Shown here: positions 1-11,112 of the stretch, one piece after another
Layout: every line of letters begins with the position of its first letter
How positions within the stretch are numbered: the first letter of the stretch is position 1
Source: Daucus carota subsp. sativus
Lineage: Eukaryota > Streptophyta > Magnoliopsida > Apiales > Apiaceae
Direction of reading: 5' to 3'
Assembly: GCF_001625215.2 (NCBI RefSeq)
Contig: NC_030389.2
Span: 43,327,454-43,391,453 of the forward strand
DNA length: 64,000 bases
Position numbers and translations under genes: made by a program
The notes under the pieces: generated by a model
What the model saw: the letters and a program-made list of their open reading frames with translations, nothing else
The model's database searches: none
What the model was told of the DNA's origin: nothing

Positions 1-2380
1 AATCATACAGTTCAAAAGAGAACAATCTCAGTGTTTGAAGCAAAATAACATTCAGGATAAATGAGGTATTTTCTTAGATTTCTTCTCTCCAAAATAAGAA
101 TGTAATTGTCGAGACGGACTCCTTATTGTCCATTTGACCTGTGGCGTTAAAGTCTGTAATCTGCAGGACGTGGGCAACGTAGTAGGTACCTGCAGGTTGG
201 AACTTCAGAATATGAATGATATCTATATTCAGTATGTTAAGAAAATATGTCTGTTTGTGGAAATGCTATAATGAAACAAGGTCCCTCTCCTTCAATTGGT
301 GGAGATATGATTTTAGATTCTCTGTTGGTTTAAAAATTATGATCTGGGTGTTTAAAGTACTCAGATTATTTGTGACTTATAAAATTTAAGGTGCTGATTT
401 CCGTTCCTCCTCACAGCCAGCTTCATTAGCTGATTTATTAAGAAGAGTATATTTTGACTCTTCTATCTTGATGGTAGTTAAGTTGAGAAAATATTAAATT
501 ATTAAGTTGATATTATTAAGTTTTATCAACGCTATAGATTGTGTTTAGTTTAAACAAATAAATGCAGTATTTAATACAGTTAAAATAAATTTTTTTTAAA
601 GGAGATCCATTTTAATGTGCTGGGATATTTTTTTTTTTTTTGATAATAAATGTACTGGGATTGGTATGCGTGAATTAACAAGATTTTAGCACGCGTAGCG
701 CGGTCAAAGTGTAATAACTGTAATTCGTATAACTTTTAATATCTTATTGTATTGCATTATGTCCCTAAATTTATTACCGAGCGCATGTTCTTTCCTATAA
801 GTACTGGGAATTAACAATAACGATTTAGAAAACTATCAATTATAAGTTTAATTGTTATTTAACATTTTTCGGAAACATATACAATAATCAACATATTTTA
901 GTTAAGCATTATGTTATTGTCAGTTTAAAAAAATAATTGAAGCTCGCCAAGCGCTTGCTGTCAGTAGATCCAACATGGATATTATCTAACATAAATTTTC
1001 ATTAAGTTTAACCATAACCAATAGTAAGAGTAGTAATCATTTATTTCATGCCTGAGCATATTTTAATAATGATTATAATACTGATGTAATCATTTATAAC
1101 CAATAGTAAAAATAGTAATCATATTTGCTAAAAATTTGGCAAATGTGCATTCTATTTCTTCCAAATTATTAACTAAAATCGAAGTAAATGTTCTACTCAT
1201 AATAAAAATAATTTTAATGGGAAAATATACATTTCGCAAATGTATTAAATATGCAAATTTTGTAAAATTTTCAGTTTTTGTACGGGAGCTCGCGTAGCGC
1301 GGGCATAATTCCCTAGTATATATAAAAGTTTCCATATTTAATCAAAGCAAGGTTTCTGATTAGTTACATTCAATTCAAAGATGTGGAACATATCTGACAA
1401 AAAAACAACGGAGAATAATAAGGGTGTAATATGACAACATATTATTTATTCAAAATATTATTATCTCAGGTGGAAATATAATTATCTTCGAAACCTTGTC
1501 GAAAACGTTATCCCCGCCTACTTCAAACCGATCCCCGAACCCGTCCTCATCCCCAAACGGGGATTCTTTTGCTCACCAATCCCCGCCCCCAACAGGGAAC
1601 ATAAATCCCCACAAAGTTCGGGAAATTCAAGTTTTTTAACAATATTATAATATATTTAATAATATAAAATTTAATTTAAAATTATATTAATAAGTCATTA
1701 TACATAATATTTTTCTACTTTTATATAACATTTTCAGTACTAATTCAAATTAATACTTATTTATAATAAAAGTAGAAGATAAAATTAGATTTATTATAAT
1801 TAATTTATATTATAATATGAAAATATTTAAGTAATTACATGATGAGGATTATTTAAATTATATATAATATAATATATTTATAATTGATCATTAATATTAT
1901 ATTAATAAATAAATATAATATTTATATTATATTTTAAAATAAGGAGTTTCGGAGTGGACCGAAAAGGAAAGACATGATCCCCGAATTTTTAGTAATTACC
2001 CCGATCGTCGTCAGGTAAACGAAAAAATCTCCTATTCCTTAATACGAATGAGGCGGGAATCGGATCGAGGTCGAACAGGACAGCGAGATTGTTAGTCACT
2101 ACTTATAAATAAATTTATCAAAACACTTAATTTATTTATTTATTTATTTTTATGAAAAAACACTCAATTTATTAATTAGTTATTACTTATAACTAACATA
2201 TAAAATAAATGAGGTATTTTTTTTTCAATCGAAGCCAAACGGCACCGGAATAAGAACATTTTCTCCCCGTATAAACTCGTGTGTTATTTGGGTTTACACA
2301 CAGTTTTCCGCCCTAAGAACCAAGCTGCTCTCCTTCATCCCTCTTTTGCCTCTTGCCCTATTATATGCTCTTCACTCACT
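1..2380. other. AT-rich intergenic DNA with transposon debris
   Basis: No credible gene is seen. Two GC-rich blocks around 1495-1620 and 1940-2085 are rich in CCCCG and CGGGG words and bracket very AT-rich DNA. This resembles a decayed MITE of the same style as the clear hAT element at 20252-20823, but I found no clean terminal repeats or target duplication. A short repeat of the phrase taaccaatagtaa occurs near 1016 and 1097. Confidence 0.4.
1283..1316 (+). mobile_element. Candidate Helitron 3' terminus
   Basis: A GC-rich palindrome built on CGCGTAGCGCG at 1291-1301 is followed about 10 bases later by CTAG and then T. A short hairpin followed by CTRR, inserted before T, is the known 3' end structure of plant Helitrons. 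A related GC-rich word (CGCGTAGCGCGG) occurs near 692. The 5' TC end was not located, so the extent of the element is unknown. Confidence 0.45.
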
Positions 2381-2388
2381 TTTTCTAG

Positions 2389-3643
2389 GTAATTTCATAC
2401 ATAATTATGCACACACACACATATGCTAATATAATCTTATAATGCTGCGATAAGCATTGTTAATCTCTCCAAGTTTGGATTTTTTTGTTACCCATTTGCT
2501 TAAACTGTCGTATTTGGATGTTTTTGTGGGTCTTGATACTGTAATATAGCTTGATAGTGGTGATTTTGAATACTGATTAGCTGCTAGACCAGAAAATTAC
2601 ATTGTTTCTTGATTTGACAATTTGCAGTACTGATTGTTTTGTTAAGTACATTTAAATATAATTTAGTGTTATGATTTGCAAAAGGGTACTTTTAATAAAT
2701 ATATTGAGAAACATGTGCACGAATATGTGTTAATATTATCATATAAAGCTATGAGTAGGACTCGTTAATCTCTCCAAGTTTCGATTAATTTATTACCTAT
2801 TTGCTAAAAAATTGTTTTTTAATGTTATTGTGGGTTCTTGATGGTATATGATAGCTTGATAGTGGTGATTTCGATTACTGATTAGCTACTGGATTAGAAA
2901 ATTTGATTGTTTGTTTCTTGATTTTATTTGATAATTTGCAGTACTACTTGTTGTGTTAAGTACATAGAAGTTAATGTTATGATTTGCAAAAGGGTACTTT
3001 TAGGATATATATTTTGTGAAACATGGTCTAACTAGTGAAGAAAATTTCAGTAGATTCAATAAATGTGATGTTTTGAGTATATGTTCAATTGGAGGTCTAT
3101 GTGATTTTTTGTGATGCCCTTGATAGAACTAGATTTAGTTATATGGAGTATTAGAGTTCATGTGCAATTGAAGGTCTGAAGATTTGTGTTATTGTTTTTG
3201 TAGTTTTGTTTAAGTTTTGAATTCTTATGCGGCTATAAAGAATATTTTGTGTCTGGTTTACATTATGGATTGCATTTACTGCTTTAATGATTTCAAGGTA
3301 TTGTTTGTTGACCCAAGTTCGAGTGACTCAATGACTTGTGTTGGTGTTTGTGAAATTTTGTTTAAATTGAATATTTATGCAGATGTTTAGTTTTGTTTGA
3401 ACTCTAATGTTTATGCAGCTTTTAAGCTTAATTCCAATCCAGTCTGCATGATGGACTCTGTTCAAGTGTTCATTATTAACTATTTTATTGTATTGTTTGA
3501 CGACATAAGTTTGAGTGACCTGGGATGAACTTGGGGTTTTACTTGTGAGCTCTTAATTTTCTTCCTAATTATGGATTTTCTCTCCTTCACATTACATATA
3601 TGTGTATATATCTAATACTTTAAATCATTTGTCTACCAATCAG
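2389..3643 (+). other. Probable 5'UTR intron of the PTF2-like gene
   Basis: A GT donor at 2389 lies just after a pyrimidine-rich leader. A pyrimidine-rich tract and CAG acceptor end at 3643, twelve bases before the chosen start codon at 3656. The 1.25 kb between is T-rich and not coding, and much of it is a tandem duplication. Introns of this kind in the leader often raise expression of plant housekeeping genes; that role here is inference. Confidence 0.5.
2409..3027 (+). repeat. Tandem duplication of about 305 bp inside the leader intron
   Basis: The stretch beginning gttaatctctccaag at 2459 recurs at 2764, and the similarity runs from about 2409 to 2714 against 2715 to 3027. Shared landmarks include tagcttgatagtggtgattt and tgatttgcaaaagggtactt. 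The copies have diverged by substitutions and small gaps, so the duplication is not recent. Confidence 0.8.
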
Positions 3644-3655
3644 AGACCCAAGCTA

Positions 3656-5268
3656 ATGGAGTTGTCTGCACGATGCCAATCTTGCGGCGAACGGTCTCTG
3701 GTCACTGATGAAGTTTCTGAAAATTTAATCTGCACATCATGTGCTGTTGTTCAGGATTACAACAATTTTCAGGCCCATGTTGGTGGTATTAGTGGCCCGG
3801 CTGGCACATATGTCCGCACTGGCACATCAGGCTCTGGCAATAATTATTCGTATAAAGAAAGCAAAATATATAAAGCTGGGGTTCTTATTGATGATATTTT
3901 GTTCAAATTGAATTTTTCTGTTTCATCGATAGATGAGGTTAAAAAAATGATTGTGACTATTACTGAAGGTGAGTATGGTCAAGGTGATTGGTTTAGTATA
4001 TTTGTTGGTGCTTGTGCTTATGTTGTTCGGAGGAAAAATGGGAACCTTCTGCCGATGACGGATGTGGCTGCTGTAGTCTGCTGTGATACACTGATACTTA
4101 TGAGTTAGGAAGAATGGTTAATCGAGTTGTTAGTTTTCTTGACTTGAAGTTGCCTGAATTTGATATTGTTTATTTGTATGAAACTACACTTAGAAATAGC
4201 CCGAGCTTTAGCTGCATTGAAGCTGAGAAAAAGGAGGTGATGTTAAAACAGGGGGTGTTTTTGGTGCAGTGTTTAATAAAGTGGTTTGTGACAACGGGGA
4301 GAAGGCCAGTGCAGGTTGTAGTGTCAGTGTTGGTATTTATTGGACAGTTAAATCAGTTAAATGTTAAAATTGAGGATTTGGCTAGTGAATTGAATGTGCC
4401 TGCTGTCACTTGTCGATTGAGGTACAAGGAGTTGTTAGAGAGGCTTGTGGAGGTTGCAAGAGTGTTGCCATGGGGAAAAGATGTTAATATAAAGAATATT
4501 GTGAAATTTGCACCATATGTCATTCAATATATGGAAATGAAGTCGATGGGTAATGGTCTAAAACAGATAAAAAATTCAGATAATGTGGGATTTGACATTG
4601 CTTATTTTTTGAGTGATTGTTTGCAGGAAAGATCAGATAACATGATTGATTCATATAGGTCTTGTGAGGGGGATGATTTTTTTTCACACAATACTGAGCA
4701 AGAACAATCACCTAGTCTGGATTATGCTAATCTGGATAAGTTTAATATTTCACCTGAATGCTTGAAAATGATTTATTCCAAGTGCATGGAAGAGGTTTCT
4801 GATTTTCGTTCCACATCGGAGTTTGGAAAGGAAAATAGAAAGAGAAGGAAGAGACATGACAACTACCTTGACTGTACAGACTGGTGGAAAGGCAAGTCAG
4901 AACTCAGCAAAAAACTCTCTCTCAAGAAGATATTGGAGAAAGATGTAGGAATGGATGTGATGCCTCCAGCATTCGTTAATGGATGCTTGACATACCAGAT
5001 GAGAAGAGATAAGATTGAGGCGGCTAAGGCACGCATTAAAAACATCATGTTTCCATCGAATGCTGGTTTACATGCTGGGTACAGCCATTGCCTTTCAACA
5101 ACTGCTAAAAAGGAGAAGAAGAAAAAGAAACGACATGTAGATGTTGATTGGGAAGATCTTATAATTGAAACTCTTCTTCTGCATCAGGTGAAGGAAGAAG
5201 AAATAGAGAAGGGGTATTACAAAACCTTGATGGACTTGCATGTTTTTAACTCAGGTTGTTTTGAATGA
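3656..5268 (+). CDS. PTF2: Plant-specific TFIIB-related protein (PTF2-like), frameshifted
   Basis: TFIIB-family factors bridge TBP and RNA polymerase; PTF2 is the plant-specific member linked to pollen and embryo development. The first 25 residues hold a zinc ribbon (CQSC...CTSC). A GPAGTYVR stretch, two cyclin-like repeats (residues about 65-300) and a conserved tail (NYLDCTDWWKGKSELSKK, DWEDLI, KGYYKTLMDLHVFNSG) follow. The start at 3656 is chosen because it comes right after the intron acceptor at 3643 and gives the family's short N-terminus. The frame closes with TAG at 4106-4108, while the homologous protein resumes in another frame at once. The cause appears to be an extra 8 bases (actgatac, about 4090-4097) partly repeating tgatac just before. 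The rest, to 5268, is open. It is either a recent null allele, a pseudogene or an assembly error. The family call is firm; function of this copy is doubtful. Confidence 0.8.
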
Positions 5269-5941
5269 TCTCAACTGTACGCAGGTATATTCAGCTGCAG
5301 TGAGACATCCTGGAAGAGATTATGCTGGCGATAGATGGATTCATCTTTTATTTGTAATCGGAGATTGATACATGAACATGTTTTTTTTTGATGATGAGCA
5401 TTGAGTGAAATTATAAGATATAAATATAACCGGAGATTGTGCTTAGACTAATATAATATAACTTATCGTAGTAGTTTTAGCTCTCAATCTGTTGATCACT
5501 TGCCCGTAATTAAGGTAACTGACATTGTTGGTAGTACCATTAGTAGATCCAGGGATCTTGATTATCTTATTCTGTCATGATGCAAAGACTTTTAGTGGCA
5601 TGGAACCTCGTCTATTACAGGTTGATTGGCCTTGTTTGTCTTCCTGGCTTTTATACCAATCGAGCTATTATACCATACAGAAAATTTTAGTCTTTCCCAC
5701 CAGTTATTGTGATTCCTTGTGTCAGATTATTTGCAAAGTCTAGACATTGTTTATAAGAATGTTATTTTCTGCATTTCGGCAGAATTGCTATTATGTTCCT
5801 CCCATAGCTGCAGCTGCAAGGACTCCTGGTTAGACTCTCCCCTCCCTCCCTTCACAGGCTGGAAATATTTTTATTCATGGACCCTGAACATTTTCTTATG
5901 CGGATCTTTGCCTGTAAAACTTTAGTTAAGAGCTACTTGCC
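5269..5941. other. 3' flank of the PTF2-like gene, no gene seen
   Basis: The first 100 to 150 bases are probably the 3'UTR of the gene before it. Beyond that only short open frames without recognisable protein features occur. Confidence 0.4.
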
Positions 5942-6170
5942 TGTTAGAGATGCCAGGTTCGTCATGGAATTGATGATCTACTCATGCATCTTAATTCTTA
6001 CGGTAAGTATTGAGGAATAAAATATAAGGGTAGTTTTGTCATTGCGGTAAAATCTATATTGGACTATATATAAAGTCCCACAGGTTTCATTTCAGCGGTA
6101 AGGTTAATTCATAATGTAGCCGATTAATAAATTCTTTCCGTTTTTCTTCGTCTCTGTTCTATCTCTAACA
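5942..6170 (+). repeat. Solo or truncated Copia-type LTR
   Basis: A 229-bp segment starts TGTTAGAGAT and ends ATCTCTAACA, a perfect 10-bp terminal inverted repeat of the TG...CA kind. It contains a TATATAAAG promoter-like box near 6066. The phrase ggtatcagagcc, the usual initiator-Met-tRNA primer binding site, lies at about 6202, some 30 bases past the LTR, which is farther than normal. No second LTR or gag-pol frame is seen downstream, so this is a remnant. Confidence 0.7.
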
Positions 6171-6660
6171 TATTGATAAATAAGTATTATGCTTGTCAAC
6201 AGGTATCAGAGCCTTCGGTTCTAACCCAAGATTTTTAACTCTGTGTTTTCTTCCGAGGGTTAGTGTGTTGATTGGGTGCTGCAGCTTATATATTTGATGA
6301 ATTGTCTGACCCAGGGATTCATTAGCTGGTAACATCTCTTATTCATCCGAAGTTTGCAAAGTTACATAATGAGTTATCTTAGGAATTTGTGCCCTAGTTG
6401 AAGAAGTTATGGTTTGAGTTGTGAAAATTATATGAGCTTTGTGATAACAGATAAGGTGTTTGACAGAATTCCTAAAAGAAATAATGTTTCATTGAGTTGT
6501 TTATTTGTTCTGACCGATTTCGTAGTTGTTCTTAAAATACATATGGCTAGTGTCTGCTAAGTGTTTGATTTAATGTCACATCATTATATATATAGCCATG
6601 TAATAGAGGCCAATTTAGATTAGCAAAGGATTAGTTCTTTGTCATTGCTCTGTCTATTCC

Positions 6661-7230
6661 TTGGATTATGCTAGAACCCGTCTTGCAAATGATGTAAAGA
6701 CTGCAAAGAAGGATGGAAAGAGGCAGTTCAATGGATTGGTTGATGCTCCTTAAGTGAGCTTGTTCCCTTTGTGGTTTGTGCTTTTTCATGGGTTGTAAGG
6801 TTCCTCATTATAAACTAGTATCTTCTTTCCATTTTCCAGTTCAGTTGATAAGGCCCATATGAAGCTTGCTGGAGCAAAGTCTATTCTTCGATTATCTAGA
6901 TATTGGGATCAAAAAGATTCCCCTTGATCTCTTCTACTCTACCCTAAGAATTTCCGAGGTTAAGTCTTTAGCATTTGAACTTAAATATAAATATATAAAA
7001 TGATAGTATATATTGTACTTTTTTAATATTCACTTGTGTTCTCCTTGCACATTGTTGCATACCTTATTATTGAAATATTACAAATAGATTATGTTTTGAT
7101 CCTTTTGCTTGACACATGTAGGTTGATTTTCCTCAAGTTGAAAAACTATATCTGAGAAGTGAGAAATGTTCACCCATACATTAAGGATCGCCTTTTGGAC
7201 CCCAAATATGCTTGTGCATTCTTATCTAAT
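6661..7230 (+). pseudogene. Fragment of a PDS5-like sister chromatid cohesion gene
   Basis: Three exon-like pieces read as parts of the cohesin-associated PDS5 protein. They are [11 protein letters not shown]...[11 protein letters not shown] (6661-6755), KAHMKLAGAKSILRLSRYWD (about 6848-6910), then after an intron with a gtaggt acceptor VDFPQVEKLYL...VHPYIKDRLLDPKYACAF (about 7122-7225). The middle piece is broken by an extra A in the run at about 6910-6914, and a stop (TAA) closes the first. Because intron sequence is kept between the pieces, this is a copied genomic segment rather than a retroposed cDNA. It is not functional. Confidence 0.7.
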
Positions 7231-7878
7231 GAAATCTAACAATCTTTCTGCAACCAGAATCAATGTGTATTTTGTATCACTAACTGCTAGTCTTGCTTAG
7301 TGATGATTATATACAATGACTGAATATAAAGTTTGTCATGCCAGCTGGAGAGTAATGGAATGCCAGCTGGAGAGAGTGGTGGAATATGGCATGGATCACA
7401 TGTATTGCAGCATACTAAAGCTTAACCTGGATATTTTATGGTAAACAATATTTACCCAATACTACACAATAATTCACAATAAAAAATATAATCTATAAAA
7501 ATATAAAGAATAGATTTACTATATAATTTGTAATGTGAAAACGTTTTGAGTAATTAGGTTGACAAAATGAAAATACAAGAGACGAGACGAAGAAGAAAAA
7601 GAAGTTGTTGGGCCTCAGCCCGGAAGAGTGAGGAAGACTAACCTAGCCCAGTAAGCAAGCACAGGCAGGTGACGTGGTATAATTATAGCGGAGAAGCTAT
7701 GGCTAAAAGGGTTTGAAATTCAGAGCAGAGAAAAGGGGGAGGGTTTGTACTATTAGACTATCAAATAACGGTTGCATTCACAAGGGAGTAATTGAGTGCG
7801 TATATAAGAACAGGAGGGCAGAGATGAGTCATTACATCAAATATTACTCTGAAGAGTTGATAACCTTGACGGATTGTA
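7231..7878. other. Spacer with no recognised gene
   Basis: A direct repeat of tgccagctggagag occurs at about 7340-7375. An 84-codon open frame (7713-7967) runs into the inverted repeat that follows and resembles no family I know. Confidence 0.3.
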
Positions 7879-8111
7879 CTTGTCCTAGTTTTTCTCCATC
7901 TACAGCAAGCATAACATTTGGAAGAAATTCCCTAATTGTTGCTCATATAGAAGTCAACAAGTTTTGAGGGTAATCATTATCCATTTACTGAGAAGGCGGA
8001 AAGAATAATAATTACCCTCAAAACTTGTTAGAATTCTATATGGGCAACAATTATGAAATTTCTTTGAGATGTTATGCTTGCTGCAGCAGATGGAGAACAA
8101 CTGGGACAAGC
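7879..8111. repeat. Inverted repeat of about 100-bp arms derived from an NLP exon
   Basis: The left arm (7879-7979) is the reverse complement, with scattered mismatches, of the right arm (about 8005-8111), around a loop of about 25 bases. Matching landmarks are gttttgagggtaat and attaccctcaaaac, and agcaagcataacat and atgttatgcttgct. The right arm continues into NLP-like coding sequence (DGEQLGQ, matching SGEQLGQ in NLP-I), so the palindrome arose by inverted duplication of part of an NLP gene. A transcript across it would fold into a long hairpin. Confidence 0.8.
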
Positions 8112-8400
8112 AGATGTTGTTCTGGAGATACAAAAGTGCGCCACAAATATTTATTTATATGAAGAAATTTCCATAACCGCAACGTCTAAAAGGACACCCG
8201 AAGGTGTCGAGCATATAATTTCTTGTATGTCCTTGAACCTATTTGTTCTTCTGGACATTTTCAACTATATTTTGTTCTTTACTTGGGTGATTATTTGTTG
8301 ATCTGTTTATTTGGTTCTTTGACAGTGGATGAAATCGCCTATTAATTGTAATGAACCTCGGTCTCTCACATCCCAGCAGCTGAGGAGATCTTAAGTAATA
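8066..8400 (+). pseudogene. Degenerate 5' exons of NLP-A
   Basis: The reading LAAADGEQLGQADVVLEIQK matches the end of the GAF-like exon of the full-length NLPs (ASGEQLGQVLSVEVIKSS in NLP-I). A CAG acceptor at 8325 opens a second exon copy (TGGATGAAATCGCC...) whose expected frame meets TAA within six codons. A better copy of the same exon lies at 9175. These are decayed duplicates preceding the intact 3' half of NLP-A. Confidence 0.6.
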
Positions 8401-8610
8401 GTTGGAGATGAGGGGTATACCGTCCCTTCTTAGAAAGGTAAATAACCATTCTTTTAGGGAATAAATAGATAACAGTTCTCTTCACATTCAATATCCTCTA
8501 AAATTTTAAGTACATGAATGTCGTATAACTATTTGTATTGGTGGCCTATGGAATTTTAAGTGTATATACATAAAAATTTTATATCATAACTTCAATTTTT
8601 AAAATTTTCA

Positions 8611-8780
8611 CTGTCCGACACGCACTTCAATGCTCTTATAAAATATGGTTCTATAACTTATTTTTAAAATTTTCGTCTTCTGAATAAAAATATAACATTC
8701 AAACTTTTATACAGAAAAGAAAAATCTTAAAAATAAGTTATAGAACTATACTTTACAGGAGCATTAAAGTCCGTGCCGCA
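8611..8780. repeat. MITE-like inverted repeat
   Basis: Arms containing ttctataacttatttttaaa (left) and aaaaataagttatagaac (right) pair over about 60 bases, from tgtccgacacgcac to gtccgtgccg. A Stowaway-like end (ggggacggagggagta) lies just to the right at about 8809-8824, but its partner end is not seen. This is probably a composite of two small non-autonomous elements. Confidence 0.5.
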
Positions 8781-9174
8781 TCCCCGTCCCCCAATGTATA
8801 TAACTCATGGGGACGGAGGGAGTAACAGTTTGGATAAAAAATAAAGGGTACTTCTTAATAAAAAACTGATGAAGGTTTAATTCGTTGTGTTTTAGATATT
8901 GACTTGTATCTTTGACTATTTGGTTTGACTGGAAGGAAACTCTTAATTCTGTTAATGAAGTTTCATATATGACATCTTCACATCATATATATGCATGTAG
9001 TATTTTGTATATATATATCCTATCCTCTTAATCCTGAATCATATTTGTCGAATTTATGTATCCTGGTATATTGCCCCCACGCCGGGGTTCTTGTTCTGCT
9101 CAAAATCTCCCAAGTTCATTTTGTTTTCTATCTAGTAAATTGTCTGCAAAACTGTATATTTGTCTGCTTTGCAG

Positions 9175-10595
9175 TGGATGAATTGGAACAACATATGCCC
9201 AGCAAGTCAATTGAACCTCGGTCCGTCACTTCCCAACCAACAAAATCTGTAAAAATCTTAGAAGATGAGAGAAATACTGTCATAAGCGAACTTCGGGGCA
9301 GGGACGGAGCCATGAAGACTCATCATTCTGCTTTGGGAGGAACTTCTGAAGAGATTGTTAAAGAGCATGCTGTGGCGGTTGAAAGGGGTAACACTGCCAC
9401 TTAATTTCTGGAATAAACTACAAACGTGCATATTGAGCTTAATACACAAGCGCGCAACTGCACATGAATATATTACATTATTTGCATATGACTAAACTGG
9501 AAGCTGGATTTTTATTTCATTGGTGGATTTACTGTAGATGAACCCATAGAAGAATCAGCTGCTGATGACTTTGAGTATGCTGCGAGGTATGAAGACGTGG
9601 GACATGCTATGATTACTGCATCTCAGCCTTCCAGTTTGCAAACCATGAAATCGTTGCCTCAACAAGTCAATATGAAAAAGATGGTGTTAGAAAATGAAGG
9701 AGATGCATCCACTCAACTTCCCTGCAATTTGCAACGGTGTGAGGATGGCACTGAACAAGAGGAACAAGTTTTGGAGATGCAAAAGAGTACCCCAATCATT
9801 AACTCACATAAAGGTATTGCCAAAGGCGAAACGTCAAGTTATACACCTGACAATATTCTGAGGACATTCATTGTTGGTCTTTCTACCTATATGTTTTGCT
9901 CGATATTTCATATCATGCCTGTGCTCCTTTAATGGTCAAATATCTGCTTGGTTGCTTTGCAGTGGATAAATTGCAAGAAGCGCCACCTACCATTAGCAAA
10001 GAGAGTCTTAGCCAGCATTTTGGGAAATCACTAGATGAAGCAAGAGAGATATTTGGTGGTAATTTTTATTGTGACATTTCCATTATAAAATATCAATGTT
10101 ATTGCATTAGTTAAGCTCTGTAACTTGTTTTATATGTTCACTATTGTAGTTAGTCGATCTGAATTTAAAAGGAGGTGCAGAGATGTTGGTATTAAAAGGT
10201 GGCAATATGGCAAGAGAAAGATGGGTAGCAACAGTTCTTCAAAGCACAAGCAAAGACTAAACAATGGGTATTCTACAAACATGCCTCATGTGCAAGATCA
10301 ACCTGTTATTTCCCATACAACCCGGGTCTTGAATACGATGGATGTAAAGGTGATGTATAACGACCTCATTATAAGGTTTGAACTGCCTGAACTATCAGGA
10401 ATATCAGAGTTAGAAGACAATGTGATTAAGAGGCTGCACTTGGATAAACAGAGTTTCAGTATCAAGTACGAAGATGATGGCGGTCATTGGGTTCTAATTA
10501 CTTGTGACGAGGATGTGCAGTACTGTATGAAAATGTCAAGATTATGGAAGAAAACAACTATTAATATGTTGGTTAGCCAGACTGCTAATCATTAA
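9175..10595 (+). CDS. NIN-like protein NLP-A, C-terminal half (RWP-RK plus PB1)
   Basis: NLPs are nuclear transcription factors of nitrate signalling. Inferred exons are 9175-9387, 9538-9876, 9963-10058 and 10150-10595. All join in phase 1 and together stay open to the stop, which supports the model. The RWP-RK domain is split by the last intron: ESLSQHFGKSLDEAREIFG, then SRSEFKRRCRDVGIKRWQYG. The last exon also holds PB1 (KVMYNDLIIRFELPEL, then YEDDGGHWVLITCDEDVQYC). The acceptor of the 9538 exon is displaced by one codon compared with NLP-D, because CAG has become CTG. No intact GAF-like exons lie upstream, only decayed copies, so this is a truncated gene or a pseudogene with an open 3' end. 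Its start codon is unknown. Confidence 0.65.
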
Positions 10596-11110
10596 GCTCC
10601 TTCAAAGCAGATGACACCCATTTTTTTCCCCTCCGAGAGATATTTATATGATCTGCTTGCTGCCTTTTCTACAACAGTATGACATCTCTCATATTACAGA
10701 CCATAGCAATAGCCAATAGATGCCCCAGACTTGTAGCATAACTCCAAGTCCAATGTTTGCTGTAATTTTTGAGATTTTTTATTTTTTGAGCACATAGTCG
10801 ATTTATAATTTTGGTGTTATAATTATTTTTTTGCACAGTGAGATGAATTATAAGTAAATTTGAAAGTTTAAAAATATTATGATATTCAAGCTGGATACTT
10901 AAAATAAATTTCTAATGGGCTTGAAGCCTTGAACCTCAAGCGACAATCGATGAAGTGACAAGTCACTGAAGCAATATTTTTTTCCGGATCCAATATATAT
11001 TTTTTCTGGATCCAAAATATATTTATACTGTTGACAAAATAATGGGTCTGTTTGACTAAAAAAATTTAAGGTCTTATTCTTTTAGGAAATGCATAATTTT
11101 ATAATTGTTT
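10596..11110. other. NLP-A 3' flank, no gene seen
   Basis: This is AT-rich sequence following the NLP-A stop, including a probable 3'UTR. No coding or repeat structure is recognised apart from a near-repeat of ggatccaatatat at about 10986-11015. Confidence 0.4.
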
Positions 11111-11112
11111 TG

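Noticed and set aside
1495-2085. Second hAT-type GC-rich MITE
   Set aside because: The GC-rich blocks are present but I found neither matching ends nor a target duplication.
5525-5925. Two overlapping short open frames after the PTF2-like gene
   Set aside because: No conserved protein features, no splice context, located in the 3' flank.
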